Source of the DNA: Cinnamomum chago
Taxonomy: Eukaryota > Streptophyta > Magnoliopsida > Laurales > Lauraceae
Assembly: GCA_038049695.1 (NCBI GenBank)
Contig: CP142451.1
Location: forward strand, 127,724,501 to 127,788,500
Direction of reading: 5' to 3'
Length of the DNA: 64,000 bases
This document shows, piece after piece, positions 11,867 through 24,260 of this stretch (its first letter is position 1; the number at the start of each line of letters is the position of its first letter). Both the position numbers and the translations under genes were made by a program. The notes beneath the pieces were generated by a model. That model worked only from the letters and a program-made list of their open reading frames with translations. It did not search any database and had not been told where the DNA came from.

Positions 11867-12538
11867 ACCTCTGTAGAATAAATATGTGCGATAAACTTTG
11901 GGCGCATCTGGATTTTATTTGGATTCAGGTTTGATATATTCACATGTAATTCCGGCACCCAATCCGCCATCTTGCATGCCTGATTCAGATATGTCCCAGA
12001 GTTCAAATATTTGTATGTGTGATGCAAGTTCTATACTTGTCTTCAATTTCTCATGTATTATTTTTATTTTAAATATTGACGCTTATGGGTTGACGCTTAT
12101 GGGGTTTTTTTTTTTTTTGAACATTTTTGTAGATGACGTGTCAATTACCGCCACAACACAAAGGATTGCTCCATTAGGTTTTCACCATCTGTGGAGAATT
12201 TCCAATGCTGTCTCTCTTAGGAGTTTGTGTCATGTGGCTAATTGATCATTCTCTTTGACTAGCCATTGATCATCATCTTGCTAAGCTATTGACTCATCAA
12301 CTACGAGCCTTCCTCAAATTGAGTTCTCCCTTTGCTCCTCAGCCTAATTAACATTAACAACGGTTTCGATCGTTGTTCTCCTCCCAATTAAGGATAGGTT
12401 TTTACGCATTACTCACCTGTTCTTGCTGGATTCCTTTCGGGTGTCATTTGTTATTTGACCCCAAATTGAGATGAGGCCTTTTGATATGAGAAGTTATAAT
12501 TAAGTTTTTATGATAAACAAAACTTTGTTGAGAATCTT

Positions 12539-12900
12539 TAGGGGTGCTCATAGGCGGGGCTAGCCCGATCCCGATCCCGGCCTAGCCCGCTTTGGGCTGG
12601 GCTTGGATATGTAATTAGGGCTCGATTATTAATTGGGCCAGCTTGATTAAGTGATAGAAAGCCCATAGCCCGGCCCAATTTGTGTAAGAAATGCCTGTCA
12701 TTTAATTTATTTAGTGCTCTAATGCCCACAAAACTGATGAAAAGCCTGGTTCGTCCTGGCCTGATTGATTAAACGAAGGGGCTCAGGCCTAATTTTTATG
12801 GCCTGTGTTGGGCTTAGGCTGGGCCTGAGTCAGTGTTTCTAAGCCGGACCGGGCCTGAATATGCCTTAGCCTGGCCGAGCCCGGGCCATGAACATTCCTA
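12539..12900. mobile_element. hAT-type MITE with perfect 8-bp target duplication
   Basis: The 362-bp element begins TAGGGGTGCTCATAGGC and ends GGCCATGAACATTCCTA, which are inverted repeats. AGAATCTT flanks it exactly on both sides (12531-12538 and 12901-12908). The 8-bp duplication and TAGGG ends fit the hAT superfamily. It has no coding capacity. Fragments resembling its interior (AAGCCCATAGCCCGGCC) also occur near 16660. Confidence 0.9.
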
Positions 12901-13160
12901 AGAATCTTACCTTTGACAGTTGCAGACCCAATCTCTCTCTAATAAGATTTTATTTATTTACTTTATTCAATTGATCAATGTTTTCTATGGAGAAAATGGA
13001 TCCATGGAGACTCAGACAACCATTTACAATTAGCTTTTGAAACTCCCACGAGGCTTCCTTCATCACAGTTCCACTCCGTCTCCCAAGGTGGACTTTCAGT
13101 GACGTGAAGAGAGTGTAGCTGCAACCATCAGAGAAATCAGAATAATGGATATGCCTTAGA

Positions 13161-13230
13161 GAAACTTCCTAGGGCTTGTGCTGACTTAGTGATCAGAAAC
13201 TTCCTAGGGCTTGTGCTGACTTAGTGATCA
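13161..13230. repeat. Exact 35-bp tandem duplication
   Basis: The 35-bp unit starting GAAACTTCCTAGGGC is present twice with no difference (13161-13195, 13196-13230), which indicates a recent slippage event. Confidence 0.9.
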
Positions 13231-13467
13231 CCAAACCAAATCTACAGCTTATTGGCTGCCTAAGTAAACTAAGATGACTAGATGACTATCCTAGTTGCTG
13301 CTTGTAGTGTGACATCTGAACGACCAACCATCCAAGTGGTTGGCAGATAATGACCATGTCATAATAAGAGAATTCAGCTGCCTCTGTTAACACTCCTCTC
13401 TCTCATACTGTCATACATGAATTGTCATTAATTATAACCTACTGCCATGTGTTAACTCTCACTTGGT

Positions 13468-13580
13468 TTTTATTTTTTATTTTTTATCGGAGGTTTTCAA
13501 CCCTTTGTTTTCAGAGGGAAGTTGGGTAAACACCCCTGTAGCCCCAAGGTGATAACACTAGTAGACTCAACCTTTGATTT
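13468..13580 (-). mobile_element. Fragment of a tRNA-derived SINE (tail part)
   Basis: A T-rich run is followed by sequence matching the 3' part of the SINE at 44520-44913, including the shared block around GTAGCCCCAAGGTGATAACACTAGTAGA. The tRNA-like head was not found, and no target duplication could be matched. It is probably an old, incomplete copy. Confidence 0.55.
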
Positions 13581-14465
13581 TTAAAGAAAGGAGAACTAGG
13601 GCACCCCATCACTCTCAATCTTCCAAGAAAACCAGCTAAATACTCTTCCTGGAAGTTGGGATTAGATAAGAAAAATCTGCTGCCTGACCCACATGAAAAA
13701 AAAAAAAAAAAAAGAGAAGACACTATCAAGATATGTCCATCCAAAGCCAAGTGGCATGCAGAAGGCATTGTGATGTGGCCCTGGAGCCCCAATAGAACAG
13801 AGGACTTGGCAAGTTGCAAATGTGATGTATATGCATGCATCTGGAGGAGACGATGAGGACAAGTTGCTACTGTTGGTTTGTTATTTTTTTAACTATGGTG
13901 GGGAGAGGTGGTGGGAGTAGTGTTGTGTCAGTGACCAGATACATTTTATTTGAATATTAATGTGACTAACGTGGGTGTCTCTTTGAAAGTTCCTTTCCAC
14001 TTCCACCTTTGTTTTCTGCTCCTGCCAGTTCTGTGCGCTGGTGAAAGGCATGGGACAAGAGAAAGATGTCATCTCATCTTTATCAGTTCTTTCTAATAAG
14101 AACCCTTTTGAGTGATGCCATGCCTATGAATGCACCAGTGGGGCCATTTCTCAATGTAAATTGGGCCCTCTAAATTGAATGAAATAAAGGGAAAATGTTC
14201 TACTGCAAGCAGACCCTGTGTCCAGTTCTATGGGACCCACTTGGCTCACCTTTGATCAATGCATCCCTTTTGATAATCTTATCATCGTATGATCGAGCAT
14301 CATGTCTAATTTTATACTCATATTAAACATTTACTTACGATTGGATTGAGTCTTAAAAAAACTATGGTTAAGGTGCGATCAAATTTTAAGGCTATTAAAT
14401 CAAGGGTCAGGATAGTTTGGTGGAGCTGATATTTTGGCTTGCCCTTGTCCATTAAGAATTGTATC

Positions 14466-14486
14466 GGTCCGTCCGTCCGTCCGTCC
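14466..14486. repeat. (GTCC)n tetranucleotide microsatellite
   Basis: About five consecutive GTCC units, an uncommon GC-rich microsatellite type for this neighbourhood. Confidence 0.8.
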
Positions 14487-14592
14487 TCCTCTTGGTAGAC
14501 ATTCATCTAACTGGGCTCCACAAGAGGAATAAATTGGTCTGGACATGGGGGATGGGGCCCTAAAGTGGGCCTTTCTCACAATGAGTCTAGAT

Positions 14593-14755
14593 TTGTGAGG
14601 ATTTACTCCACAGTGACCGTGAGTGGACCAATCATGATCCGCTATGTCACCGCGAGCAACTTGTCATACATCCAAGTAGGGAATGCGCTCCCACGATGAC
14701 ATGACAAACCGTGATTGGTCTACTCACGGTTACCATGGGGGAAATCCTCACATGA
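14593..14755. mobile_element. MITE with long terminal inverted repeats
   Basis: Arms of roughly 65-70 bp at about 14593-14660 and 14685-14755 pair with scattered mismatches. The left end reads TGTGAGGATTTACTCC, and the complement of the right end reads TGTGAGGATTTCCCCC. Only a short spacer lies between them, so the element is almost entirely inverted repeat. The superfamily is not clear. Confidence 0.7.
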
Positions 14756-15276
14756 TCCCGCACCAGAAAAAAAAATCGCTGAGATCTAAGTACAAAGAGC
14801 CCTAAGATAAAATATGGATGGATCAGAAAGCACCTTATTTTGAAACCTTAACTACACAAAGTCACAGTTCCTATGTAGAACATCTCACTAAAAAACAAGT
14901 TAAGTTAAGCAGTGAAAATTGACAAGCACCAATAATTAAGGGATGGAAGTGAGTTGGCTTAAAGAAGTTACCTTCTTCAACCCACTCCTGCTGGGGCAGG
15001 TTTGGTAGAGGCAATTTTGGGTTAGGGGGCCAATTCAAAGGCCGGTAGAGTTTTGTGGACCATTGCCCAAGATAGGTTCAAGGTGGATTCAATCATTCAC
15101 TGTTCTGTCGGTTACACCCCATTTATGGATAAATATTAATAAAATGTCATGCACAAAACACTTGTAGCTCAGCTGGAGTGTGCATCAACTAAAATATTAG
15201 AAAGGTTGAAAATGCTGCAAAAGAAGCTTTATCGCCAAAATCATGTCGCGGAAATGCAAGCTTTCCTAAGCTTTAA

Positions 15277-15757
15277 GGGCACGTTTGTGTAGCACATTTT
15301 CACAAAAAATGTTGTAGTTTTATGTGGAAAATTTCTTTTTATGTGTTCGGTACGATAGTTTTATGCGGAATTGTTTTTTCACCACGTATGCTTTTTTTGT
15401 GATAGGCATGAAAATAGACTTCCTACGGGGGGTATGAAAAGTCTATTTCCACGAAAAACTAACTTCCTATTTCCTCACTCCCACCCTCACTCCACATATC
15501 CACCTTTTTTCTTCCCCCTCCCCTCCTAACCTCACCCGCCCCACACACATACCAACCCACCCACCAAGTGGTCTTCACTAAAAAAATCTGCAGCTGCACC
15601 AAACAACATTAGCACTAATTCATCGAGGAAAAGCTTTTTGTACCAAACATGAATTTTTAACTTCCTTAGAAAACTTTTTCTAAGGAATTTAAAAACCATA
15701 GAATTTGCTAAAGTGGCAATTTATTCGTTCCATGGAAGTTGCCTCTACACAAAGGGG
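15277..15757. mobile_element. Probable MITE (GGGCACGTTTGTGT ends)
   Basis: The left end GGGCACGTTTGTGTAGCA has an imperfect inverted partner at the right end (CTCTACACAAAGGGG). Similar ends appear in partial copies near 26060, 35780 and 50588. No target duplication was established, so the limits are approximate. Confidence 0.5.
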
Positions 15758-18700
15758 AGGAAAAGCTGCATATTTGTAAAAAAATTTAACCCTACTGTTT
15801 TGGGTTAGATCTAGGTATGGTTCCAACAAACCTGCAAATTTTGTAATTTTTTTCGACCCTCCAGCTTAACCATGCCTCAAATGTAATTGGTTAGATGAGT
15901 TTAAAATAAAACCCCTAGATATAAAACTAGGTCTGATAAATGGTATATGATTAATGTAAGTACAGCCTAAAATATGAAACTCAAGCCATGTAAGTCCTTA
16001 AAACCTATATAAAAATTTTAATGCAAGTGTTATATGCATGTATCTAGAACACGGTTCTGGGTCTAGATCTGAATTTTTCTCGAACTCGGAAATTTGTTCC
16101 AGTACTGCTTCATTTGGTAACAAACACTTTTTGGATACTCAAACGCCCATTAATTTAAAAATTGGCTCCAGACCTGCTTCATTCAGTATCAGTCCCTTTA
16201 ATCCCTTGATCCTTTATAGGATTAAAAAAAAGGCTTGATATGTGGCCCACCACTTTATTTTTTTAAAGTAGAAAAAAAAAAATGTCTATCGATACAGCCC
16301 ATTAGGATCCATGGCATATTGGATTTATCTTATTTTATTTTTTTGGGTCGGGGTGGGGGGAAGGAGGGGTTGTTGCTCCACTCAGGTTGATGGTCAAGTG
16401 GAACCCACCTGAAAGACATAGGCAAATGCCTCTATGTGTGTGGATGTAATCAGCCTCTATTTGGATTCTTAATTTGGAACATATAAGGATCCAATTCCAT
16501 ATATAAATGTTCTGAACCTATATGCATGGATTCATATCCATATCTATATATCTCGTTGATCCAAAAAGAGGTAATACACCCATTTTATTCAGATCCTAAG
16601 TTGGAGTTTTCACAGGTTGAGTTGAGGCATATACACTCCATCCTGATGTTCGGCTTAGAAAGCCCATAGCCCGGCCAAGCTCAATCTCGGGCTAGACCAA
16701 GCTTTCCAATTATTTGTTGGATAAATTTGGGGCGAGCCTGGGATTTTCATGTGGGTTTTGGTTGCTGGCCTAGAATTTTCACACGAATTTTGGAAGCAAA
16801 CTCAAGCTTAACGGCAGCACCTGCCTCTATAACCATGTATATGGGTATGCCTGTACTTATAACCTACATTTAATCAATATGTGAGCCTTTGAACTTCAAT
16901 ACACACATATTTCTCTAATTGACATGGACTTTTTGATTTCATGCTATTCCAGACATTATTCCCTTTTGGATTTTTTTTTTCCATATGAAGATTTTAAGGG
17001 GTGCATGGCCGTAAACTTTGATGATCATTTGATTGACTTGATATCTTAAGTTCTTTTCATAGTAAAAGTCAAACCTCTCTATTAGTACTGTCTCTTTCTT
17101 GATTGTCATGCATCAACGGGCTCCCCTTTCCCCGTCATTTGTCATGCAACTTGAAAGAAATTCCTAAATCCTAATGGCCCCATTTCGATTATAATCTGGG
17201 CATATATAATATTAGGGCAGGCATCAATTAATGATAGAAAGCACAAAACCTGGCCAAGGCCAAGGCGTGCCCAAATAAAGAGTGTAATTTAGTGATTACT
17301 TTTCCAAACAATAAAGCATTTTATTTAGTATGGCCTGATTGAACAATATTTCAAATGAAATGCCATTTGGGTGCATTCACAGAAAGAGAAAAAAAAAAGG
17401 ATTGAAATGGAGGAGAAGTGTAACGAACCAACCCAAGGACCCAACCCATGTACAAGTGTACCGGACCCAGCCAGACCTGATCCCAAAAAACGAAACAAAA
17501 AATTAAGTTAACTCATTTTGATCGTTAGGGCTTGTTTGACAATTCTACTATTAGACTGAAGTAAGGTAAAGCCCTATTTCTATAAAAAAAAATCCACCAA
17601 AAGCACTTTAATTCAAATTTTCCACTATAATTAAAAAAAAAAGCCAAAAAGTAACCCCATCTCTCCACTAAAAGATAAAAAAAAAACTCCACTTTTCAAT
17701 AAAAAAAAGTCAAAAAAATTTCATCACAAAACAACTAAAAACAAAATATCATCATAACCTATTTATATTTTATTATTTCTTCAAAATAACATTTACTCCA
17801 CTCAACTCTATTAATAAAGCCCCTAAATAGGCCCAAGGAAAAACTCTAGTACTGTATTCTTAGAAAGGAGGATTTGGCGAACTTTAGAGTTGGTAGAGTG
17901 GCATATATATATATATATAAGGCGTGAAATATTTACTCTCTAAGTCCCGTGTTTAAAATATCTCTAGATTTACTCGAAATGCATTTGTGTAGATTAGTTG
18001 TTGTGGACCGGAAATTAGGGCCACCAACGTCATATAAATGATTTTAAAAACATACAAGAAAGAAAATTTTCAGCTTTTCGCTTCTTACCGTTAGAATGGT
18101 AGATGGATATGGCGAAACGATAAGGATAAGGTGTGGTATCGCCGTCTCATGAGCCGAAGAAAACATGAAACGCACAAATGGACAAAAACAGACGCCATGG
18201 AATCCCTAAAAATCCGAGCTTCCTGCGCCATCTCACCTACTAAACCCACGTGCGCATCATTTGCAAGTGGGATTTTCCAACTTTGGGTTGAAATTGAAAA
18301 TATGAATCCCTTGGAAACTTCGACTTGCAGAGAAATTGGACTTCACTTGGAAACTTCGACCAGGGTTCATATGTAAACATCAAGTTTACTTATAATTATT
18401 GTATTTATTTCTTAGTTTAAGGTTTTGGTAAGATGGGATCATCACTCATAACTCATAACTATGGACTTAAAAATATTTCATGAAATTAAATTATTGTAAT
18501 TACATAAATGTATCAGTCAATATATCGGAACTACGTTACGTTACTAGAGTGCACCTACATTAATAATTATGTTATATTTTTCTCTAATAATTAATGAATT
18601 GAATATCAAAATAACATTTTTTTTCAAAAATAAAATAAAATAAAAGGATATTTCCTTCAGTGGACCATTGTAGAGTCAAGAGTGTAGACTGAAAGATCAT

Positions 18701-19513
18701 CTCGTCAGATATTTAGGTGTGCGGTTTACGTTTACATACGATGATAATCTGAATGTCTTTTTCAGGAAATCGTGAAAAACCCAAATTAGGCAATTGTAAA
18801 CTTGCAATAAATACGTATAAGTTTGACCTCCCTTCATATTATTCCAAAATCCTCATTTTTGTAAACTTAAGCACCAAATTCGATTTTTCTCCGCTGTATG
18901 GAAATCTGCATTCCCATATCAATGCAAAAATCCTCACTAATATAAATTTTCAATAAAGAATCTCTGTTCATTTTCAGGGGCAATAACAAACCCTCAAATA
19001 TGTACATTTCTTGCTTATCACTAATTATGATCTTAAACTTTGAAACCTTTCGATAAATAGTTCTCTTCAGTCGGCCCTGACAGATCATCATAGACCTTCA
19101 TTAAACAACCAAAAATTTTAGTGATATTATAATTTTTTTGAATTCTGATTCAATCCAACAGTAGATAAAAGTTTGGCTTATGCCAAATGATAATGCTGGA
19201 AAGGGCCTTCACTGGTTAAATGTTAGCCTTGTGTGAGCTGTACTGCACATACCGTTGCATTTTGGATAATCTCTGAACAAAAGGACATAAAAAGGAAGTT
19301 TCAAGATTATACAGCTAATTACTGTAAAATCATCATTAAAGATTAAACAGTTTTTTTTTACAACAATTGAAGAAAAAAAAAATGAAAGATATCTTCGGTT
19401 GGTTCGCTGCGTTGAATGTACAAATCACGAACTCTCTCCTTATCTTTCCTAATCTGATCCGGACAAAAAAAGAAAAAAATTGCCAGCTGTCCTAATCAGA
19501 TCCGTTCAATTCA
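15758..19513. other. Long gene-poor stretch
   Basis: This is AT-rich sequence with homopolymer runs, an AT microsatellite near 17903 and GC-richer fragments of transposon type (16640-16850). No conserved protein-coding segment was recognised. The part next to 19514 should hold the 3' untranslated region of the minus-strand kinase gene. Confidence 0.4.
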
Positions 19514-20500
19514 TCATGAGATCGAGAGTCCCTCCATCTTAGCCATCAGATCCCGTTCCTTGGCCACAAACGGGTGGGCCAGAAGCTGCGCAACCGTCCA
19601 TCTCCGACTCGAGTCCTTCTGCAAGCAGCACTTGATAAAGCTCCGAAACTCATCCGACGCGGTCTCCGGCAGACTCGGCGGCTCACCGAAACAGATGGCG
19701 CACATTAGCGTCGCCCAGTCGGGTCTCTGACCCGGGGGCAAAAAGGGAAAATGCCCGATGTAAAGCTCGAGAAGGGTAAGGCCGAGGCTCCAGATGTCGC
19801 CCGCGTACCCGTTGTAGGCTCCGCCATAGGTGTCCGGGTCGAACCGCTCGGGGCTCATGTACGCGCAGGTGCCGACGAACGAGTCGCAGGCGTCGAGCGT
19901 GCGGCACATGATCTTGCTGACGCCGAAATCGGCGATCTTGATCTCCATCTTCCGATTCACGAGGAGATTCGACGGCTTGATGTCGCGGTGGACGATCTTG
20001 TGGCTGTGGAGGTAGCTGAGGCCTTCAAGCACCTGCCTCGAGATCCCGGCGAGGAAGTCCTCGGAGAAGGTGCCGGACTGGCGCCGGAGGAGGTTATCGA
20101 GCGTGCCGCAGTCCATGTACTCCATGACGAGGCCGATGTCGCCGCAGGACATCTCGAAGATGCCGTGGCAGCGGACTACGTACGGCGAGTCGGTGCGGCG
20201 GAGGATGTCCATCTCGCGGAGGATCTGGCGGCGGACGGAGGAGTCGCAGTCGGATTGGACGATTTTGAGGGCGTAGAGGGCGCCGGTGCGGCGGTGGCGG
20301 ACCTTGTAGACGGTGCCGCCGTTGCCGTGGCCGAGGACCTGGAGCTTCTCCAGATCGGAGAGGCGGTCGACGTCGGTCGGTCGGGAGGTGGTGAGGGCCG
20401 ACGGAGGGAGCGGGAGGGGGAAGCGAGGGCGGCGGTCTGCGGCGGAGTCCGGCACAGGGAGCTTCAGGTTCAGGTGTCTTCGTTCTCGGCCGACTGCCAT
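19514..20500 (-). CDS. MKK9: Group D MAP kinase kinase (MKK7/MKK9 type), intronless
   Basis: This dual-specificity kinase should phosphorylate MAP kinases (MPK3/MPK6 in Arabidopsis) in stress, ethylene and senescence signalling. From the Met at 20500 it has 328 residues, normal for the group. A basic docking site (RERRHLNLKLP, residues 5-15) precedes the catalytic domain, which has GHGNGGTVY (57-65), Lys79, HRDIKPSN (171-178), DFG (191-193), the plant activation loop T201-x5-S207 and SPE (216-218). FGEPPSLPE and RWTVAQLLAHPF close the domain. All catalytic residues are present. A longer reading frame runs upstream to 20689, but a TATA box at 20600-20606 lies inside that extension and MAVGRERR matches the family start, so 20500 is chosen. 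The gene is much richer in GC than its surroundings. MKK7 versus MKK9 cannot be decided. Confidence 0.95.
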   Translation of the reverse strand: MAVGRERRHLNLKLPVPDSAADRRPRFPLPLPPSALTTSRPTDVDRLSDLEKLQVLGHGNGGTVYKVRHRRTGALYALKIVQSDCDSSVRRQILREMDILRRTDSPYVVRCHGIFEMSCGDIGLVMEYMDCGTLDNLLRRQSGTFSEDFLAGISRQVLEGLSYLHSHKIVHRDIKPSNLLVNRKMEIKIADFGVSKIMCRTLDACDSFVGTCAYMSPERFDPDTYGGAYNGYAGDIWSLGLTLLELYIGHFPFLPPGQRPDWATLMCAICFGEPPSLPETASDEFRSFIKCCLQKDSSRRWTVAQLLAHPFVAKERDLMAKMEGLSIS

Positions 20501-20599
20501 TTCTTTGATGGTTTTTCTCTGATAGAGAGAGAGATGAAGAGAAGAAGTTTTTTTTTTTTTATTTGATCCTTCTGGAGAAGAAGTTGGAGTGAGAGATGG

Positions 20600-20606
20600 T
20601 TTTATA
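20600..20606 (-). promoter_or_regulatory. TATA box of the MAPKK gene
   Basis: TATAAAA on the minus strand lies about 100 bp upstream of the chosen start codon. It implies a leader of roughly 65-75 bases and rules out the upstream in-frame Met at 20689. Confidence 0.65.
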
Positions 20607-21337
20607 AGGAGGGAGAGACGGCTGGGGCAAGAGACAGGTGGAGAAGAGACAGATGAGGGAAGCAGCATGGAGGGTGTGATGGGGCCCACATGGGAGGGAT
20701 TATATTTATTTTAATGAACGGGTGGATGAGTGTGAGTAGTGTAGATTTAAGTAGTGAGAACAATTAAAGATTGATGGTGACATTTCCAATGCCGAAAATG
20801 GGCCTGGCTCTATTTTGCTGGGAAAATTTTAAAAAAAGGGCTCTCAAGTTTTTAGAGAGTTTGCAAAATAGAGTAAAAAGAGAGTTTGTTTTAAAGATAG
20901 ACATGTTACTTTGCTGGAATTTAAAGAAATTTTATTTGGGGGATTTATAAAATTTTAAATATAGTGAAATTTATGGATGCCCTTTTATATAGTTGAGCAT
21001 GCTGGGGATAACCAACTTTAAGTTTTTCGGATTTCTTTCAAATCAAACATCTAATGGTGCCCTCTTTCTTTAAATACTCAAATTGCTCTTATAATCCCTT
21101 AATCAAATCTCCTCCCAATGTCCCACATTTGTCCATTTTTTTTCTTTTCCATTATTTTTCTTTCCTTCCATTCTTTCACTAGCACCTATCTAAAACACTA
21201 TACCTACCAATACAAGCACACAAGTATAAAAGACAAAAAATAGTGTGAGAGATGTTATTTAGGAGTTGTAATAAGGCTTCCTAATTTAGAGATTTGGGTG
21301 GTTTGTAATTTTGAGTTGGGAAATGAACACTAATTGG

Positions 21338-21719
21338 TCGGGATGTAAATGGGTACCCGATTCTTCAATTATCTGAAGGTTCCGAACCGTTAAAAATCGG
21401 GTCTACATTCTTATTTAAGCTCCAATAAGTAAATGGGTGCGGGTCCGATTTCACCTTGGTTCAGACCCGTGGACCCAAGACCGGATATATTACATCAATT
21501 TTCGAAAATCTCCTCTAAAAATCATGTTTTTTTTTCAATATCATTTTCTACCTAAATCCTATCCCGGATCCAAACCCGTCCAATATATGATTTTGGTTTC
21601 AAATCTGGAGCCAAGAAATCGGTTCCTAAACGGTTTAGGTCAGGTTTTGGTTCCACCTTTTCATTAACGGTTTCGGTTCCCCATCGACCCGGACCAGAAC
21701 CGACTAGTTTACAACCTTA
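21338..21719. mobile_element. hAT-type MITE, family copy 1
   Basis: The element runs from TCGGGATGTAAATGGGT to GTTTACAACCTTA and is alignable along its length with the copies at 26339-26708 and 61707-62076. The 8-bp flanks (CTAATTGG, ACAAATGG) agree at only five positions, so this looks like the oldest of the three copies. It is non-coding. Confidence 0.8.
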
Positions 21720-22696
21720 ACAAATGGGGTTATGACTTAAAAACCTCAGGAGACGATAAAAATCAGTACTTCGAATGTGCTCATTTAAAGAAGTTTGAAA
21801 AGCTTAAAATTCATTTTAAAAACTAACCTTTTTGTCCCATTTTGAAAACTCCTAAAAGCTTGAGCTTCTTTTTTGAAATTTTCCTTATTTGGAAAGATAT
21901 GAGAGAAGTGAGTTTTTATTTTTATTTTTTGTTAAATAGATGTGGGTGAAGGGCATTATGGGAATAGGGTGGCGACTAGTGTGACGAAAAGGGGGTCCCA
22001 TGGACTAGGGGGGTGACGTGTGTTTTTTCATATTATATTACAGATACGAAGCACCGAAGCAGCAAGCGCTTAGGTTTTATCCTCACGTGGGCATTGGATT
22101 GGATTTGAAATTGGAGTTTGGAAGATCGTCTGGGCATCTCTCATTGTGTGCAAATGTTGCTTCGGTTTGGTTTCCTAATCATCGCACGTGCTTAATTAGT
22201 GGGTGATGTGCTTTGAAATCAGTGAGAGAGTGGGTCCCACCCTTTTTTCTTTTTTTTTGTTCCTTTTTGGGGCTGTGTGCCAATCCAAAACTACTGCTAA
22301 GACTTTTTAATCTCATCATTGGTGAAAGGTAAAATGATGGGAAAAGGAGGTGGATGGGTTGGAGGTGACTTGCCACTTTGGGTAGAGGATTTGGGCTCTG
22401 TTTTAAACCCGTCTGGTCTACATTCACTGTTTGGGATTAATTTTAAAAATAAATGGAAGTTTTGTGGCTAGTTTGTTTCATGTGATTGAATGCATAGGAA
22501 GTGCCAGACTTTATTTTTTTTAAACAGATTAAAATCAAAGAAATAAGTTTGAATCTTCAAAAATCACAATAAAATTATCACTCTTCTGTTTGAAAATGAA
22601 GTAAGGGGCCGGTAGTAGAAAATGAATACCCAACCACGATCTTAGTAAATTCAAATCGTAGAAAGTCAACAGTTGCATCTACAGTTCTACACGTGT

Positions 22697-23036
22697 GTAG
22701 GAGTTGTTTGTTTGTATAGAATACATAAGCATTTAGTGTATAAAAGTTTATGGTCAAATGAACTCCATGGAATAATTATTAAAAGGGTGGGTGGTGAAGG
22801 ATATAAAGTAACGATGTAGATGAAAATTTAACTTTTCAAGGATTTAAATTATTAGAGTGATAGCAGGGTGTTCATTTTCCATCCTCCATTGATTCAAGTT
22901 TCTATGAAAAAAAAATTATATGATCGTCATTTTTAGATATATATATATATATATAGCTTTGATTCATTATTCTTAATTATTTACATCGAAGGTCTTAAAG
23001 TTTATAGGAATTCAATTACATGAATTTAACATGCCC
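22697..23036. mobile_element. Tourist-like MITE, copy 1
   Basis: The ends GAGTTGTTTGTTTGTATAG and ATTACATGAATTTAACATGCCC are imperfect inverted repeats. The interior (AATGAACTCCATGG..., TTAGAGTGATAGCAGGGTG) matches copies at 30161-30411 and about 46040-46255. An AT microsatellite has expanded inside it near 22935. The ends resemble PIF/Harbinger-type MITEs. Confidence 0.65.
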
Positions 23037-23202
23037 TTGGACTTGAGGCTTGTGGAATGATTGAGGACAATAGTAAAACATTTGACAGTCTCAATTCGGC
23101 TTCTTAAAATGAATATTGTGTTTTCACTTAATTCCAACTAATTTTACTTCTATCGCATGATGATGATGATATTGACTCACACAGAGATCACCAGAGTTAA
23201 GT

Positions 23203-23690
23203 TGCAACATTTTTTACAGAGGACTTTCATGGTAATGAGTACAACAATCTTAATATAAATTAATATGTGTACATATATAAACAGAAAAAATATATAGATG
23301 GTGATACATAGTGCCATGTGGCATATGGCTAAGGCTTCTACTTTTCAAATGGATTGCAGACACAAAGGTTCCTGTGAAATTTTTGTGGTAAAGTGAGAAC
23401 TTAAACATGAAGATGAGGGAAACATTACGTAGAGCCTGTCAATTCATGCATAAGTCATGGCACACGTGATATGAGCATACACATATATATATATATATAT
23501 ATATAATTAAGAGATTGATGTTGACGGGATATTACTATGGAGGTCAATTTCTACTCTCACTTTTGAGCAGTCATAATTGTGGTCGAACCCTCGTCATTAC
23601 CATAAAACTATTATTATACCGTTTTCTATCACCAATTAGTTTTGAGATAATTAGTAGCTCAATCCTATAAGTCAGAGCCTGGTAATGAGT
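23203..23690. repeat. Local direct duplication, copy 1
   Basis: This is about 0.5 kb, starting around GCAACATTTTTTACAGAGGAC. It is repeated in the same orientation at 23709-24260 with very high similarity. It contains an expanded AT tract (near 23482) that the second copy lacks. No coding function was recognised. Confidence 0.85.
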
Positions 23691-23708
23691 TGCATAAGTC
23701 ATGCATAA

Positions 23709-24260
23709 GTTGCAACATTTTTTACATTTTTTACAGAGGACTTTCATGGTAATGAGTACAACAATCTTAATATAGATTAATATGTGTACATATATATAAA
23801 CAGAAAACATATATAGATGGTGATACATAGTGCCATGTGGCATATGGCTAAGTCTCCTACTTTCCAAAGAGAAAGTCCCCTAGAGAATCCGGTCCCCAAG
23901 TCGAGCCAGGTAGCACAGTTGCTTTCCAAATGGATTGCAGACACAAAGGTTCCTGTGAAATTTTTATGGTAAAGTGAGAACTTAAACATGAAGATGAGGG
24001 AAACATTACGTAGAGCCTGTCAATTCATGCATAAGTCATGGCACACGTGATATGAGCATACATATATGTAATTAGGAGATTGATGTTGACGGGATATAAC
24101 TATTTAGGTCAATGTCTACTCTCACTTTTGAACAGTCATAATTGTGGTCGAACCCTCGTCATTGCCATAAAACTATTATTATACCGATTCCAATCACCAA
24201 TTAGTTTTGGGATAAGTAGTAGCTCAATCGGATGTAAGATCCTACAAGTCAGATCCTGGT
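23709..24260. repeat. Local direct duplication, copy 2
   Basis: This is the second copy of 23203-23690, nearly adjacent. It differs by an extra GC-richer segment of about 65 bp (around 23860-23930) and a short AT run where copy 1 has a long one. The high similarity suggests a recent tandem event. Confidence 0.85.

Noticed and set aside
19751-20566. A 271-codon frame antisense to the MAP kinase kinase
   Set aside because: It is the mirror of a GC-rich kinase exon, has strongly biased Ala/Val/Glu/Asp composition, and no family motif. It is a coding-strand shadow.
20501-20689. N-terminal extension of the kinase reading frame
   Set aside because: It would start upstream of the TATA box at 20600-20606, and the family start MAVGRERR lies downstream. 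It is probably leader and promoter.
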